NCBI GenBank assembly: GCA_021604005.1
Contig: BQIV01000004.1
Coordinates: 120,289-184,288 of the forward strand
Source: Nitrospirales bacterium
GTDB taxonomy: Bacteria > Nitrospirota > Nitrospiria > Nitrospirales > UBA8639
Length of the DNA: 64,000 nt
Direction: 5' to 3'
In this document: one piece after another, positions 1-8,446 of the stretch
Layout of the letters: each line of letters begins with the position of its first letter
Position numbering within the stretch: position 1 is the stretch's first letter
The notes under the pieces: generated by a model
What the model saw: only the letters and a program-made list of their open reading frames with translations
Told to the model about the DNA's origin: nothing
Databases searched by the model: none
Translations under genes and position numbers: made by a program

Positions 1-98
1 TCGAGGCACTTGCCAAAAGTCGGGAAATCTCCGTTGCGCAACTGCCCGAGCTGTTGACTTGGGTCGATGTCATTGAATGTGATGAGGGGAGACTCTAG
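1..98 (+). CDS. 3' end of an unidentified gene cut by the window edge
   Basis: Frame 3 stays open from the window start to a TAG at 96-98 and reads as a plausible protein C-terminus of about 31 residues, ending CDEGRL, with a balanced mix of charged and hydrophobic residues. The two other forward frames stop within the same stretch. Too little remains to assign a family. The upstream part lies outside the window. Confidence 0.5.
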   Translation, partial: EALAKSREISVAQLPELLTWVDVIECDEGRL

Positions 99-237
99 CG
101 CTTTTTACTGGTGTGGTTTTGACGAGGCCCAGTGGTGTGAGGCCTAGATGTTCGTTAATCTTGGCCTGTCAATGCATACCAACATTTCCCTAAGTTCTGC
201 TTGCCGAAGTTGGCGTCTTCTCTGAAATGAAAGAGGG

Positions 238-516
238 TTAATCCTTTTGCCCAGTTTTTTTGATGATATGGTACCCAAATTGGGTTTTAACCACGTTGCT
301 AATGCTTCCATGGCCTAAGCGTTTGACGGCATCTTCAAAGGCTTTGACCATCTTGCCTGGCCCAAACCACCCAAGATCGCCACTTTTGGATTTACTTGGA
401 CAGGTCGAAAACTCTTTCGCCAATTCGGCAAACTTGCCTCCGCTTTTTATTCGTTTTCGCAGGTCGTCGGCTAACCCTTTTTCTTTCACTAATATATGAC
501 TGGCTCTCCACTCCAT
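238..516 (-). CDS. ppiC: PpiC-type peptidyl-prolyl cis-trans isomerase (parvulin)
   Basis: This encodes a 92-residue single-domain parvulin, which catalyses cis-trans isomerisation of prolyl bonds during protein folding. The sequence has the family landmarks: an N-terminal ASHILV strand, a central FAELAKEFSTCPS helix, GDLGWFGPGKM, and the C-terminal TQFGYHIIKK. The length matches stand-alone PpiC of E. coli (about 93 residues). It has no signal peptide, so a cytoplasmic location is inferred. The frame stays open to an ATG eight codons further upstream (540), but an AAGGAG sits about 7 nt before the ATG at 516, so I prefer the shorter form starting MEWRASH. It is a single gene with no obvious operon partner. 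Confidence 0.9.
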   Translation of the reverse strand: MEWRASHILVKEKGLADDLRKRIKSGGKFAELAKEFSTCPSKSKSGDLGWFGPGKMVKAFEDAVKRLGHGSISNVVKTQFGYHIIKKTGQKD

Positions 517-540
517 ATACTCTCCTTCAGTGTCATTCAA

Positions 541-1079
541 AATTTATAAGATCAGCACAAAACCTCGCCAATTATACGGTCTTTCGACGATGAGAAAAAA
601 GTATCAAAGACACTGAAAGCTGTCAATTCTGACCAACCATAGATGGTGGCGAGCAGTGGTCGTTTTTACAGGAAACTCGTGTATGCATTCTTAAGTGATA
701 CGAAATTCGTTGGGTGAGTGCTTGAACGTGTTATGACGCAAGAAGCGTTCGGCCAGTATGTTCAGTTATAGCCGTTTCAGTTATGACGAATCTACAGGTC
801 ACCCTATTGAATACTGATTGACCCTTCGTGATTGAACCGTCAATTGTCTGCAGGTCATCCAGGCGGGCATAACCTTCCTTATGTTCACATTGTACCGCGC
901 GGAGTTCGTTGTATTTTTCCGTTTGGAACTTATTTGGATTCGCTATAATGTATGTAAGAGTAGATGGCGTATTTGCTATCGAAGGATGAACGATCGCCTT
1001 TACAAATTGGCGCATTGCTGAATGAGTAGGATATGAGTAGGATGATGTGTGAGTGGTTGTGTGAAGAAAGGAGGGGAGC
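541..1079. other. Intergenic region upstream of the VapBC pair
   Basis: About 540 bases with no convincing gene. A minus-strand open frame runs through 731-1108 but overlaps the vapB start and promoter, and its composition is not protein-like. The only feature I can support is the promoter-like element at 923-949. A short tandem repeat of GAGTAGGAT lies near 1021-1043. Confidence 0.5.
923..949 (+). promoter_or_regulatory. Candidate promoter of vapBC, shared promoter module copy 1
   Basis: TTGGAA at 923-928 and a perfect TATAAT at 944-949 are separated by 15 bases. The spacer ends GGATTCGC. Nearly the same block recurs upstream of two other genes (minus strand, 32361-32385 and 22001-22027), each in the right orientation for its gene. 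The 15-base spacing is short for a sigma-70 promoter, but the extended -10 context is good. A leader of about 120 nt would precede vapB. Confidence 0.5.
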
Positions 1080-1292
1080 ATGCCAACGAATCTTGCCATT
1101 GATGACAAACTTGTAGATGAAGTGAAACGTTTAGGAGGTCACACAACAAAACGAGCAGCCGTGAATGAAGCCCTTCGTGAATATGTGACTCGCCGAAAAC
1201 AGAAAAAATCCTCGAGATTTTTGGGACCCTTGAATGGGATCAAAAATATAATTACAAAACCGCACGAAAACGGAAATGACTGTATTAGTTGA
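1080..1292 (+). CDS. vapB: VapB-type antitoxin
   Basis: A 70-residue protein of the VapB/ribbon-helix-helix antitoxin type. The N-terminal part has the pattern of an antitoxin DNA-binding domain: a short strand (TNLAIDDKLV), then helices containing TKRAAVNEALREYV. The C-terminal half is basic and probably wraps the toxin. A strong AAGGAGG lies just upstream of the ATG. The gene overlaps the following PIN toxin by 17 bases, the usual arrangement for translational coupling. Autoregulation through the upstream promoter is expected from the family but is not directly visible. The family assignment is by sequence pattern and by its partner. Confidence 0.88.
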   Translation: MPTNLAIDDKLVDEVKRLGGHTTKRAAVNEALREYVTRRKQKKSSRFLGPLNGIKNIITKPHENGNDCIS

Positions 1293-1674
1293 TACATCGG
1301 TCTGGTCACTCTCTCTTCGAAAGGATGGTCCGGCAAATCAGGTATCGGTTAAGAAACTCCAACACCTTCTGCTAGATACGCAAGACATTGTCCTCATTGG
1401 GATCATTTTACAGGAAATTCTCCAGGGTTTTCGACAAGAACGCACCTTTACGAAAGTCCTCTCCTATTTTAAAGCCCTTCCCTTACTCCCTTTAAACAGA
1501 AGTGACTGTATTGCGGCAGCCAAACTTCGCCGTCAAGCGACAGCAAAAGGCCTGAACCTCTCGACTCCAGACTGTCAGATTGCCGCCGCCGCCATCAAGC
1601 ATAATTGCCATCTCCTCACAACCGATAAAGATTTTTTGCACATCGCAAAATGGGCACCTCTGCAATTGCTCTAA
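1276..1674 (+). CDS. vapC: VapC-type PIN-domain ribonuclease toxin
   Basis: This 132-residue PIN-domain protein is the toxin of the pair. Known VapC proteins are Mg-dependent RNases that cut tRNA or rRNA. The acidic residues expected in the active site are all present: D6 in the LVDTSVW strand, E47 in the QEILQGF helix, D99 in STPDCQIAAAAI, and D117 or D119 near TTDKDF. The length is typical. The gene starts inside the 3' end of vapB in another reading frame. Nothing suggests decay, so the module should be intact. The RNA target cannot be read from sequence. Confidence 0.92.
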   Translation: MTVLVDTSVWSLSLRKDGPANQVSVKKLQHLLLDTQDIVLIGIILQEILQGFRQERTFTKVLSYFKALPLLPLNRSDCIAAAKLRRQATAKGLNLSTPDCQIAAAAIKHNCHLLTTDKDFLHIAKWAPLQLL

Positions 1675-1806
1675 CTTCACCCAATCCATTTTCTCAAAAT
1701 ATATTTTTAAATTACGGTCAGAACAAGTTCTCTTGAGGCATAGTCTCCAATCTTCCCTCATTATGGAGGTTCCATTTAAGAGGGAAATGGGTTAATCCCT
1801 ATTGCG

Positions 1807-2289
1807 CTATGGGTCTTTGGTAAGAGTCGGTGAATGCTTTGGCGGAAATGGTTCAGATTTTTCGCCAGCACGTCTTAATATCACTGAACTGCTGCTCCAC
1901 TTTAGGATATCAGCGATTTGTTCATTCATGATCGGTTTGAGTGCCCCACCAGTGAATCCTGGTTCAGCATCAAGGGTGAAGGGAATAAAGAGTGTCAGTA
2001 ATTGATTCGACTGAAAGTAGTATTGAATGTTAAGCTCCGCATTTACCCTGTCATAAAAGAGATTCGCGTGAGAAGCACTGTAGCCGAGGGCGAATATACT
2101 ATGGATTGGCCAGGCATCGCTCAGGTGTAATGTATTGGTATCCACTTGTTCGACAGTCCAGTTTTCTTGTGCCTCTTGGGCAACGTGATCAAGAGGATTA
2201 TCCATCACAGTTGCCCGAATATATGTAGCGGAGGAGCATCCCCACATTCCAAAAATAACCACGATGAGAATGAACCGAAGTCGCTTCAT
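1807..2289 (-). CDS. Predicted lipoprotein of unknown function
   Basis: A 160-residue protein with a short basic N-terminus, a hydrophobic segment and a lipobox ending WGC, so C18 would be lipidated after signal peptidase II cleavage. The mature part contains no domain I recognise. It has several aromatic-rich strands (FYDRVNAELNIQYYF) that suggest a small beta-rich fold. It is transcribed alone on the minus strand, convergent with vapC. An outer-membrane or periplasmic location is inferred from the lipobox. Confidence 0.7.
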   Translation of the reverse strand: MKRLRFILIVVIFGMWGCSSATYIRATVMDNPLDHVAQEAQENWTVEQVDTNTLHLSDAWPIHSIFALGYSASHANLFYDRVNAELNIQYYFQSNQLLTLFIPFTLDAEPGFTGGALKPIMNEQIADILKWSSSSVILRRAGEKSEPFPPKHSPTLTKDP

Positions 2290-2543
2290 AACCCCTCCCC
2301 GTTTAGATTTGCCGGATTACTCATTGTGTCATGGAATAGCGGTAAAGTCTCCAAACAAATAAGAGGATGCGGAAAAAATGTTAGTTAACTTGTTTAAATG
2401 ATACTTCTCCTGATGTATTGATTCGATGCAGGGGAAATAGTGCTTTTTATTATTTCCATATCGATGTCGTGATCATAGTCCTGGTGAAAAACAACAAGGA
2501 TGGTATCTTGCTCTTAGTACTCTCCCTTCTTATGCATTCCGGG

Positions 2544-3293
2544 TTATGTCCAGACGTTTGCTAATCCCAGTCCGCTGATGAGCACCAGTATCCCACCGAT
2601 GACCTGTTTATAGCGCTGATCGTTTTCCAGGATGACATCATGAAATTTGAGGCCAGTCATATGCCCAATGGCTGCAATGGGAAGAAGTGTGAGGGCGGTG
2701 AGCAGGTGCAGTTCTAGCCCGAGTACAACAAAGGTGCTCATTTTGATCGTGACGAGAGTAAACCAGAGAACGTATAACGTATTGCGTAATTGATCGGGTG
2801 CGACATTTTTCATGGCGACGGCCACCATGAGTGGCCCACCGGTCAGCGACGTTCCTGCCACATATCCGCCGAGTGCAAGCAATAGCCTATCGCTCCAGTT
2901 TTTCTCGCTGCTGATGGAGAGGTTGAGCGCCCACATCAGTCCGTAACCGAGTGCGACGGCATAGATAAAGATGAGCAACCACTCTGTGGGTAGCGTGATG
3001 AGACCGAACACGCCAATCAACGTGGTGGGAATGATGAAGAGGCTGGCATGCCGCAAATAGACCCAATCGACATTGTCAATACGGGTGCGTAAGGTGAGGG
3101 CGGAAAAAAATAAGAGATGTGTTCCGATAATGGGCAACCAAAAGAGGGGTTGGTTATACAGGAACAGCATGAGCGGCAACCCAAGCGCGGCACCGCCAAA
3201 CCCCAACCCACTGCGAACAAAGCCCGTCCAGATAAACAGGAGTCCCACGAGGAATAGTTGGGTGGCGTTGAAGTCCGCGAGGATATTCGTCAT
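2544..3293 (-). CDS. TSUP-family (TauE/SafE-like) membrane exporter
   Basis: A 249-residue integral membrane protein with about eight hydrophobic segments. It has the repeated TSUP signature: an N-terminal FVRSGLGFGGAALGLPLM motif and a second half containing GGYVAGTSLTGGPLM. Members export sulfite, sulfoacetate or related anions, or move organosulfur compounds; the substrate here cannot be told from sequence. The length matches the family. A six-codon reading frame (MSKNNS) ends in an ATGA overlap with the start codon, which could couple translation, although no clear Shine-Dalgarno is visible for the main ATG. Confidence 0.85.
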   Translation of the reverse strand: MTNILADFNATQLFLVGLLFIWTGFVRSGLGFGGAALGLPLMLFLYNQPLFWLPIIGTHLLFFSALTLRTRIDNVDWVYLRHASLFIIPTTLIGVFGLITLPTEWLLIFIYAVALGYGLMWALNLSISSEKNWSDRLLLALGGYVAGTSLTGGPLMVAVAMKNVAPDQLRNTLYVLWFTLVTIKMSTFVVLGLELHLLTALTLLPIAAIGHMTGLKFHDVILENDQRYKQVIGGILVLISGLGLANVWT

Positions 3294-3559
3294 GAGTTGT
3301 TTTTTGACATGGTGGTTTTCTCTTGCCTTTCAATCTGGCACATAAGCTAGGCACTCATCCAACGTGATCTGAATGTATCGGGATTGCGACCAACCAGATG
3401 GGAAAGGGATTCTATGGTATTTTAACTTTTTCTCAGTACCTATGATCTGACGCCTGCAGGCTCTAGCCGTGCCACGACTCTTTCATTTGCTTGATGTGTG
3501 TGCTTGCGTTCGACCGGGCATGTGTATTCCGCAAGATAGGATGAGGTTTCGCTAGAGTC

Positions 3560-3760
3560 CGTTGAGTGAACACCTCTCATACTGGGCGGGCTTGTTTGAG
3601 CGCAGCGAGTTTGCCCGCCTCACCAACCGGGGTTCATCTTATCCGATGAGCCTGGCCTGGGCGTTCATGGTTTTGGGTCCTTTTGCCGAAACAAAAGGGC
3701 CTCGGCCGCCGGGACGAACCCCGGCAGAATGCAAAAACCTAGGACGATAAGAAAGGCATA
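3560..3760 (+). repeat. GC-rich intergenic element with tandem hairpins
   Basis: This stretch within the 585-base gap is more GC-rich than its surroundings and packs four hairpins in a row: GGCGGGC/GCCCGCC near 3586-3621; GGTTCATC/GATGAGCC near 3631-3652; a 10-bp stem GGTCCTTTTG/CAAAAGGGCC with a six-base loop CCGAAA near 3675-3700; and GCCGGG/CCCGGC near 3707-3726. A 62-codon open frame crosses it but carries no protein-like signal. The arrangement resembles repetitive extragenic palindromic or MITE-like units; it could alternatively be a structured RNA. The rest of the gap holds nothing I recognise. Confidence 0.5.
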
Positions 3761-3878
3761 CGATCAATGAGGGAATGGGAATGCGCCATGTTCTTAGGCA
3801 AAAGCTCCTCTGACACTATATGAAAAGTTTAAAAATTATACGATTCCATGTTGTTTCTCGTAGGGTGAAGACGGGAGG

Positions 3879-4694
3879 CTAAGGAGATTGTAGGACTCCA
3901 AGCAGTTGTCGAACAGTCGATACTTTATCGGGACGTGTGGCAATAACTCCCTGTGTAGTCGTGTTGGATTGATTAAACGGAATTGGTTGCCAATTCCGGT
4001 CCGCGACGGTTCCTCCGGCTTCTTGAATCAGGAGCACTCCAGCGGCAATATCCCATTCATGTTGACCGCCAGGGTTGAGTGTCATGTCCACGCGTCCAGC
4101 GGCTTGAAGTGCGAGCGCATAGGCAATTGATCCAAATGCCTGGCACGTTATTGCCGGCTCAATCAATTCCAATTTCGTTCGTTGTGCTTCCGAGGCGTTC
4201 GCTAAGCAGTGGAGATGGTCGGTTTGTGTGTCTTTAACGTGTATTGGTATGCCGTTGAGGTAGGCACCCTCGCCTTTGACGGCAGAAAACATTTCGTTAG
4301 TTGCCGGATTGAAAATCACGCTTAGCGTGAGTTCTTGGTTTTCTACCAGTGCAATGGAGATGGCATATTGCGGAATCTTGGAAATGAAGTTTCGTGTTCC
4401 GTCAATGGGGTCAAGAATCCACACTCGACTTTTTTCTAGCCGTTTGCGGTCATCGGGGCTTTCTTCTGAAAGCCAGCCATCGTGTGGGTATTTGCTGAGT
4501 AATCGCTCTTTGAGCATGCGATCGACTTCTAGATCGGCTGTGGTGACTTGAGAAGAGTCCGGTTTAATCGAAACATCAAAACCGTTTTTGGCAATCTCTA
4601 AGACTCTGGATCCAGCCTCTCGAACGACTTCCTGAAGGAACTCGGCTATGGGGTGATTGTGCGTGGTCTTTGTCTGCGATTGAGAAATGTGCAT
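3879..4694 (-). CDS. Inositol-monophosphatase-family phosphatase
   Basis: A 271-residue Mg-dependent phosphomonoesterase of the IMPase/FBPase/BPNase superfamily. The metal-binding motifs are complete: WLSEES with acidic residues near 77-78, DPIDGT at 95-100, and WDIAAG near the C-terminal third. Family members act on inositol monophosphate, on 3'-phosphoadenosine 5'-phosphate (CysQ), on fructose bisphosphate or on histidinol phosphate. The sequence alone does not decide between these. It has no signal peptide, so it is cytoplasmic. It is a single gene, divergent from the DUF2835 gene. Confidence 0.88.
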   Translation of the reverse strand: MHISQSQTKTTHNHPIAEFLQEVVREAGSRVLEIAKNGFDVSIKPDSSQVTTADLEVDRMLKERLLSKYPHDGWLSEESPDDRKRLEKSRVWILDPIDGTRNFISKIPQYAISIALVENQELTLSVIFNPATNEMFSAVKGEGAYLNGIPIHVKDTQTDHLHCLANASEAQRTKLELIEPAITCQAFGSIAYALALQAAGRVDMTLNPGGQHEWDIAAGVLLIQEAGGTVADRNWQPIPFNQSNTTTQGVIATRPDKVSTVRQLLGVLQSP

Positions 4695-4941
4695 AGGATT
4701 TTCAGTCTCTCTTGATGATATGTCTTTATCTCACTATAGTCGTGAATGAAAAATGAGTCAAAGTTGTGCTCGCATTTCTAGGATTGTCCTACTGTCTTGA
4801 AAAAGGTAAGATTTTAGGAAACACCGTGTTCGTGCCGGTTTTATGCGTGCAATGGTTTCGTTCTTCTCTCGATGTACGCGATGTTCATGACGCTGACGAG
4901 GTGTTGATAGCATAGATCGTAACGTGATCCGCACTTTGGCC

Positions 4942-5178
4942 ATGCCCAAAATCCGTGTGTCCCTCAATCTGCCGCCTCATCGATTGTTAGCCTACTATGA
5001 AGGTGTGGCCGATGACGTGGTGGCGAGTGCGCAGGATGGACGGAAAATACGGTTCCCTGCACGAGTCCTGCGCCCCTTTTTGACCCAGAATGGCGTCGTT
5101 GGAACGTTTTATATCACATATGATGGCAACAAGAAATTTGTGTCTATTGAACGTGCTGCCGTTCGGTCGACTTCCTAA
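4942..5178 (+). CDS. DUF2835 family protein
   Basis: A small protein of 78 residues from the ATG at 4942; an in-frame GTG lies six codons upstream at 4924, and neither start has a clear ribosome-binding site. It has the DUF2835 pattern: an N-terminal strand ending in a LLAYYEGVA helix, a VVASAQDGRKIRFPARVLRPF core, and a final strand containing GNKKFVSIERA. The family is uncharacterised, small and cytoplasmic, and common in Gram-negative bacteria. It lies 5 bases before the YqaA-like gene and is probably cotranscribed with it. Confidence 0.75.
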   Translation: MPKIRVSLNLPPHRLLAYYEGVADDVVASAQDGRKIRFPARVLRPFLTQNGVVGTFYITYDGNKKFVSIERAAVRSTS

Positions 5179-5183
5179 GGCCC

Positions 5184-5606
5184 ATGTCGGCTGAGGAGTA
5201 TACCCTTGGCGGGCTTTTTCTCAGTGCCTTTCTTTCGTCGACGCTTTTTCCAGGAGGATCTGAAATTGTCCTGGCTGTATTGGTGGCGCAACGAACCTAT
5301 GATCCATGGATGTTATGGGGGGTTGCTACCGCTGGCAACACGTTAGGAGGCATGACCTCTTGGGGACTTGGGTTCCTGTTGAGCTGGCGTTTTCCGGTTT
5401 CCGGCTTGACTAAGCGTCGTCAACGGCAGGCCGTGGAACGGATTCAGCAGTGGGGCAGTCCGTTGCTGCTGTTTTCTTGGGTTCCTGTGATTGGAGACCC
5501 GCTTTGTGTGGCTGCCGGATGGTTACGTGTGAATGGGGCCGTAGCCATGCTATGGATAGGGTTGGGAAAAGCTCTGCGATATGCCGCCATCATTGCGATG
5601 ATGTAA
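5184..5606 (+). CDS. yqaA: YqaA-family inner membrane protein
   Basis: A 140-residue inner-membrane protein with four to five hydrophobic segments. It has the YqaA/DedA-like landmarks: FLSSTLFPGGSE near the N-terminus, GNTLGGMTSW in the middle, and GDPLCVAAGWLR in the re-entrant C-terminal region. The length matches E. coli YqaA (about 142). The function of the family is not firmly known; the related DedA superfamily is linked to lipid scrambling and membrane homeostasis. It follows the DUF2835 gene with a 5-base gap. Confidence 0.85.
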   Translation: MSAEEYTLGGLFLSAFLSSTLFPGGSEIVLAVLVAQRTYDPWMLWGVATAGNTLGGMTSWGLGFLLSWRFPVSGLTKRRQRQAVERIQQWGSPLLLFSWVPVIGDPLCVAAGWLRVNGAVAMLWIGLGKALRYAAIIAMM

Positions 5607-5783
5607 GGGGTGTCCGTAGGGCCTATTGGTGATGAGTCACGACGATTAATCATTCGAATGGTCTTGAATCGTGTCCGTGCGTCCCATGTTTCGAAATGTA
5701 CATCTTTTTCATTCCCCAATGTCTGCGTAGGTAAGAGAGCAGAAGCCGTTTCTGTCCCCCAACCGTATTGTAGAAAGGACTTC

Positions 5784-6902
5784 ATGAACGTTCCTCTTCT
5801 TGATTTACAAGCACAATTTCAGTCTATTCGACATGAGTTACTGCCCTCGATAGAAGCGGTCTGTGAAGAGCAGGGGTTCGTATTAGGCCCGCGCGTGGCG
5901 TGTCTGGAGCAAGCAATTGGCAAATATGCCGGGACGGCGCATGCGGTCGGTGTGGCATCGGGGAGTGACGCGTTGCTGCTATCATTGATGGCGTTAGGCG
6001 TTGAGCCTGGTGATGAAATTGTTACGACACCGTTTACGTTTTTTTCAACGACAGGAGTCATTTCGCGTCTTCGGGCGATTCCGGTCTTTGTCGATATTCA
6101 ACCTGATACGTTTAATCTTGATCCCGGGCAACTCGCCGCTGCAATAACTGACCGAACAAAGGCGATTATTCCAGTCCATTTATTTGGACAATGTGCGGAT
6201 ATGGAAAAGATTATCCATATTGCCATGTCCCGGAACATACCGGTTGTTGAGGATGCGTGTCAGGCCATTGGGGCTGCACGAAACGGCGTGCGGGCCGGAG
6301 GAGTGGGAACGACTGGTTGTTTTAGCTTTTTCCCGTCGAAGAATTTAGGAGGATTTGGGGATGGTGGAATGATTACCACGCATGATGAATCTCTTGCCGA
6401 TCGATTGCGAGCGCTTCGTGTTCATGGGAGTCGATCAGATTATCACCATCATTTGATCGGGATGAACAGCCGTCTTGATGCGCTGCAAGCAGCCGTTCTC
6501 CAAGTCAAACTCAAATACCTTGATCAGTGGACTGAAAAGCGACGAGGGAATGCCAAAGGATATCAACGGCTCTTCGAGCGAGCGGGATTACTGGATCGCG
6601 TGACCCTCCCCGCCGTTGAGCAGGCCAATTATCATGTCTACAACCAATTCACGATTCGAACGTCCAAGCGCGATCAACTCAGTACTTACCTGACTGAACA
6701 TGGAATTGGGAACAAGATCTATTACCCGGTCCCACTCCATCTTCAAGAATGCTATCAAGTCTTGGGCTACGAGAAAGGGCGATTCCCTGTTTCCGAGCAA
6801 GCCGCTCAAGAAGTGCTGTCCCTCCCTATTTATCCAGAGCTTTCCGATGAGCAACAGGGGTACGTCGTTCAGACGATCAAAGCGTTCTTTGATGCCTGCT
6901 GA
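5784..6902 (+). CDS. DegT/DnrJ/EryC1/StrS-family sugar aminotransferase
   Basis: A 372-residue PLP-dependent aminotransferase that typically aminates nucleotide-linked keto-sugars for cell-surface glycans. It shows the ASGSDALLLSL phosphate-binding helix, D157 in VEDACQAIGA, and the PLP-binding lysine K186 in FFPSKNLGGFGDGG. The C-terminal domain, with KIYYPVPLHLQECY, is also typical. The frame stays open upstream to 5610, but AAGG ahead of the ATG at 5784 and the family alignment, which begins MNVPLLDL, support this start. No other sugar-nucleotide genes lie next to it, so the sugar is unknown. Confidence 0.92.
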   Translation: MNVPLLDLQAQFQSIRHELLPSIEAVCEEQGFVLGPRVACLEQAIGKYAGTAHAVGVASGSDALLLSLMALGVEPGDEIVTTPFTFFSTTGVISRLRAIPVFVDIQPDTFNLDPGQLAAAITDRTKAIIPVHLFGQCADMEKIIHIAMSRNIPVVEDACQAIGAARNGVRAGGVGTTGCFSFFPSKNLGGFGDGGMITTHDESLADRLRALRVHGSRSDYHHHLIGMNSRLDALQAAVLQVKLKYLDQWTEKRRGNAKGYQRLFERAGLLDRVTLPAVEQANYHVYNQFTIRTSKRDQLSTYLTEHGIGNKIYYPVPLHLQECYQVLGYEKGRFPVSEQAAQEVLSLPIYPELSDEQQGYVVQTIKAFFDAC

Positions 6903-6927
6903 CCGATCATCTGAGGGGAATCATGCC

Positions 6928-8334
6928 CTAGTCCTCTCTCTCCTCAAACCAACTGAGATTCAACTGCACTCTGACTCCAAGGACGAAGGCATTCCGGACT
7001 GCTGGGTTCGTATCGGGATTGATAATGTATTGCACGTCTGGTTGGAGGACAAGCTCCGGGCCCACGTTGAGAGCATAGGTGAACTCCAGGGCAATTTCCG
7101 AATCGGTGGTCGATTGGCCGGTGCGGCGCCTCGCGCGTGTAAAATGACTGCCGTTACGAGTGACCGCCACCCCCATGCCTAATCCATCAACATCGCGGCC
7201 CGGGATCAAGCCTCTATAGACCAAGCCTCCTCCATAATATTGAGAGAGTCGGTTTACCCGAGGATCGGCGTATCCGACACGAGCAAAAAACGTGAGATGT
7301 TGACCGGGATCTTGAGGTTCACGAAACACGATATGTTCGATCAATCCATACGCTCCATAGGTTCCCTGACGAACCACTGGGTTTCCCGCGCGGTCGATGG
7401 CACTCAGGTCGTTCAAGTCTGTCGAATACCCCCATAGGCCTGCGGCATATTTCCCTTGATATTCCACGGGGGCCGCCCGTCCTACGCGCTGGAAAACCAA
7501 GCGCAACGGCCTTGCTCGAAGGACTGTCTTTCTGGCCTCTTTGGTCATCAGCTTTTTGAAGGTATAGTAAGCCATTTCAGTCGCAGCAAAAATCCCATTC
7601 TTCTTGTTGAGGATAATCTCTGTGCCATTAGAGCCGTTTGGATCACCCGGTACGCCATCGGCGATGACGGCCCGGACGGCAATCGTATCGGAGAGAAAGG
7701 CTTGTCCTCGCAGGCTGAGTGAGGTGTCAGGAAACGTAGAAGGACCATTTTCTCCGCTATTGGCGAACTCAGGTCCTGTTCCAAAAGAACCGTTGAGAAA
7801 CAGTTCCGAAGAGGATTGAATGACATCAAATTCCGACGTGATGTCATACAGGCCAGCGAGCAATGACACGCGTTTCTTCAGAAAATTTTGTTGGTACCAG
7901 GCTTCAAACAACTTCCAGGTATTGGGAGCTGCAATACTGCTTACCGATTGGATATCCCCCACATGGTCGCTGGGGTTCTTTCCATACAGTCCCAACCCAT
8001 ACAGAAAGAAGGTCGCTTCATGCCAGTCGAATAATTTCTGTCCGTCAACGGTCAGTAGCAAATCAACATTCCCGGCGGCAGCCGTTTTTTGCTGTCGCCC
8101 TCCGGAGACGTTACTCAACACATCAAGCGTGTTGATCGTTTCGAAAACAAGACCATGTTCCCGAACATCGGATCGAAAGGCATTCCACTGTTCAAAGAGA
8201 CCTGGTGATGCTTCGGTCCTCAACGTCTCTTGAGAATGGGCTGAGGCAGGAATCAACCATTGAAGAAGCAGAAGGCTGAAGACGATTGCTCTCAACCCTT
8301 TTTGCAGGAACAATGTGTGGAGCACATTCGTCAT
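6928..8334 (-). CDS. oprB: OprB-type carbohydrate-selective outer membrane porin
   Basis: A porin of about 468 residues from the ATG at 8334; the frame continues to a TTG at 8406, which I reject because it lacks a ribosome-binding site and would displace the signal peptide. After a hydrophobic segment and an ASAHSQ-type cleavage site, the protein has OprB-like features: an N-terminal periplasmic segment (LFEQWNAFRSDVREHG), long amphipathic strands, WYQQNFLKKRVSLLAGLYD, and a C-terminal half rich in aromatic beta strands. OprB porins pass mono- and oligosaccharides, though the substrate here is not certain. It is divergent from the DUF2254 gene. Confidence 0.82.
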   Translation of the reverse strand: MTNVLHTLFLQKGLRAIVFSLLLLQWLIPASAHSQETLRTEASPGLFEQWNAFRSDVREHGLVFETINTLDVLSNVSGGRQQKTAAAGNVDLLLTVDGQKLFDWHEATFFLYGLGLYGKNPSDHVGDIQSVSSIAAPNTWKLFEAWYQQNFLKKRVSLLAGLYDITSEFDVIQSSSELFLNGSFGTGPEFANSGENGPSTFPDTSLSLRGQAFLSDTIAVRAVIADGVPGDPNGSNGTEIILNKKNGIFAATEMAYYTFKKLMTKEARKTVLRARPLRLVFQRVGRAAPVEYQGKYAAGLWGYSTDLNDLSAIDRAGNPVVRQGTYGAYGLIEHIVFREPQDPGQHLTFFARVGYADPRVNRLSQYYGGGLVYRGLIPGRDVDGLGMGVAVTRNGSHFTRARRRTGQSTTDSEIALEFTYALNVGPELVLQPDVQYIINPDTNPAVRNAFVLGVRVQLNLSWFEERED

Positions 8335-8446
8335 TCGCGGGCCGTAGTTCGCAAGAGCCTGCGTTTGAGAAGAGGTGAATGCTGGTTGATCAAGGATGCG
8401 GTTCAAAATCAGAAGGAAAATAAATCGTCTTTAACAAGGTACAATC

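Noticed and set aside
731..1108. A 125-codon open frame on the minus strand upstream of vapB
   Set aside because: It overlaps the vapB start and the promoter element, has low-complexity Ser, Thr and His runs, and matches no family.
3562..3750. A 62-codon frame across the hairpin element
   Set aside because: It follows the inverted repeats rather than a protein pattern; a coincidental frame of a repeat is more likely.
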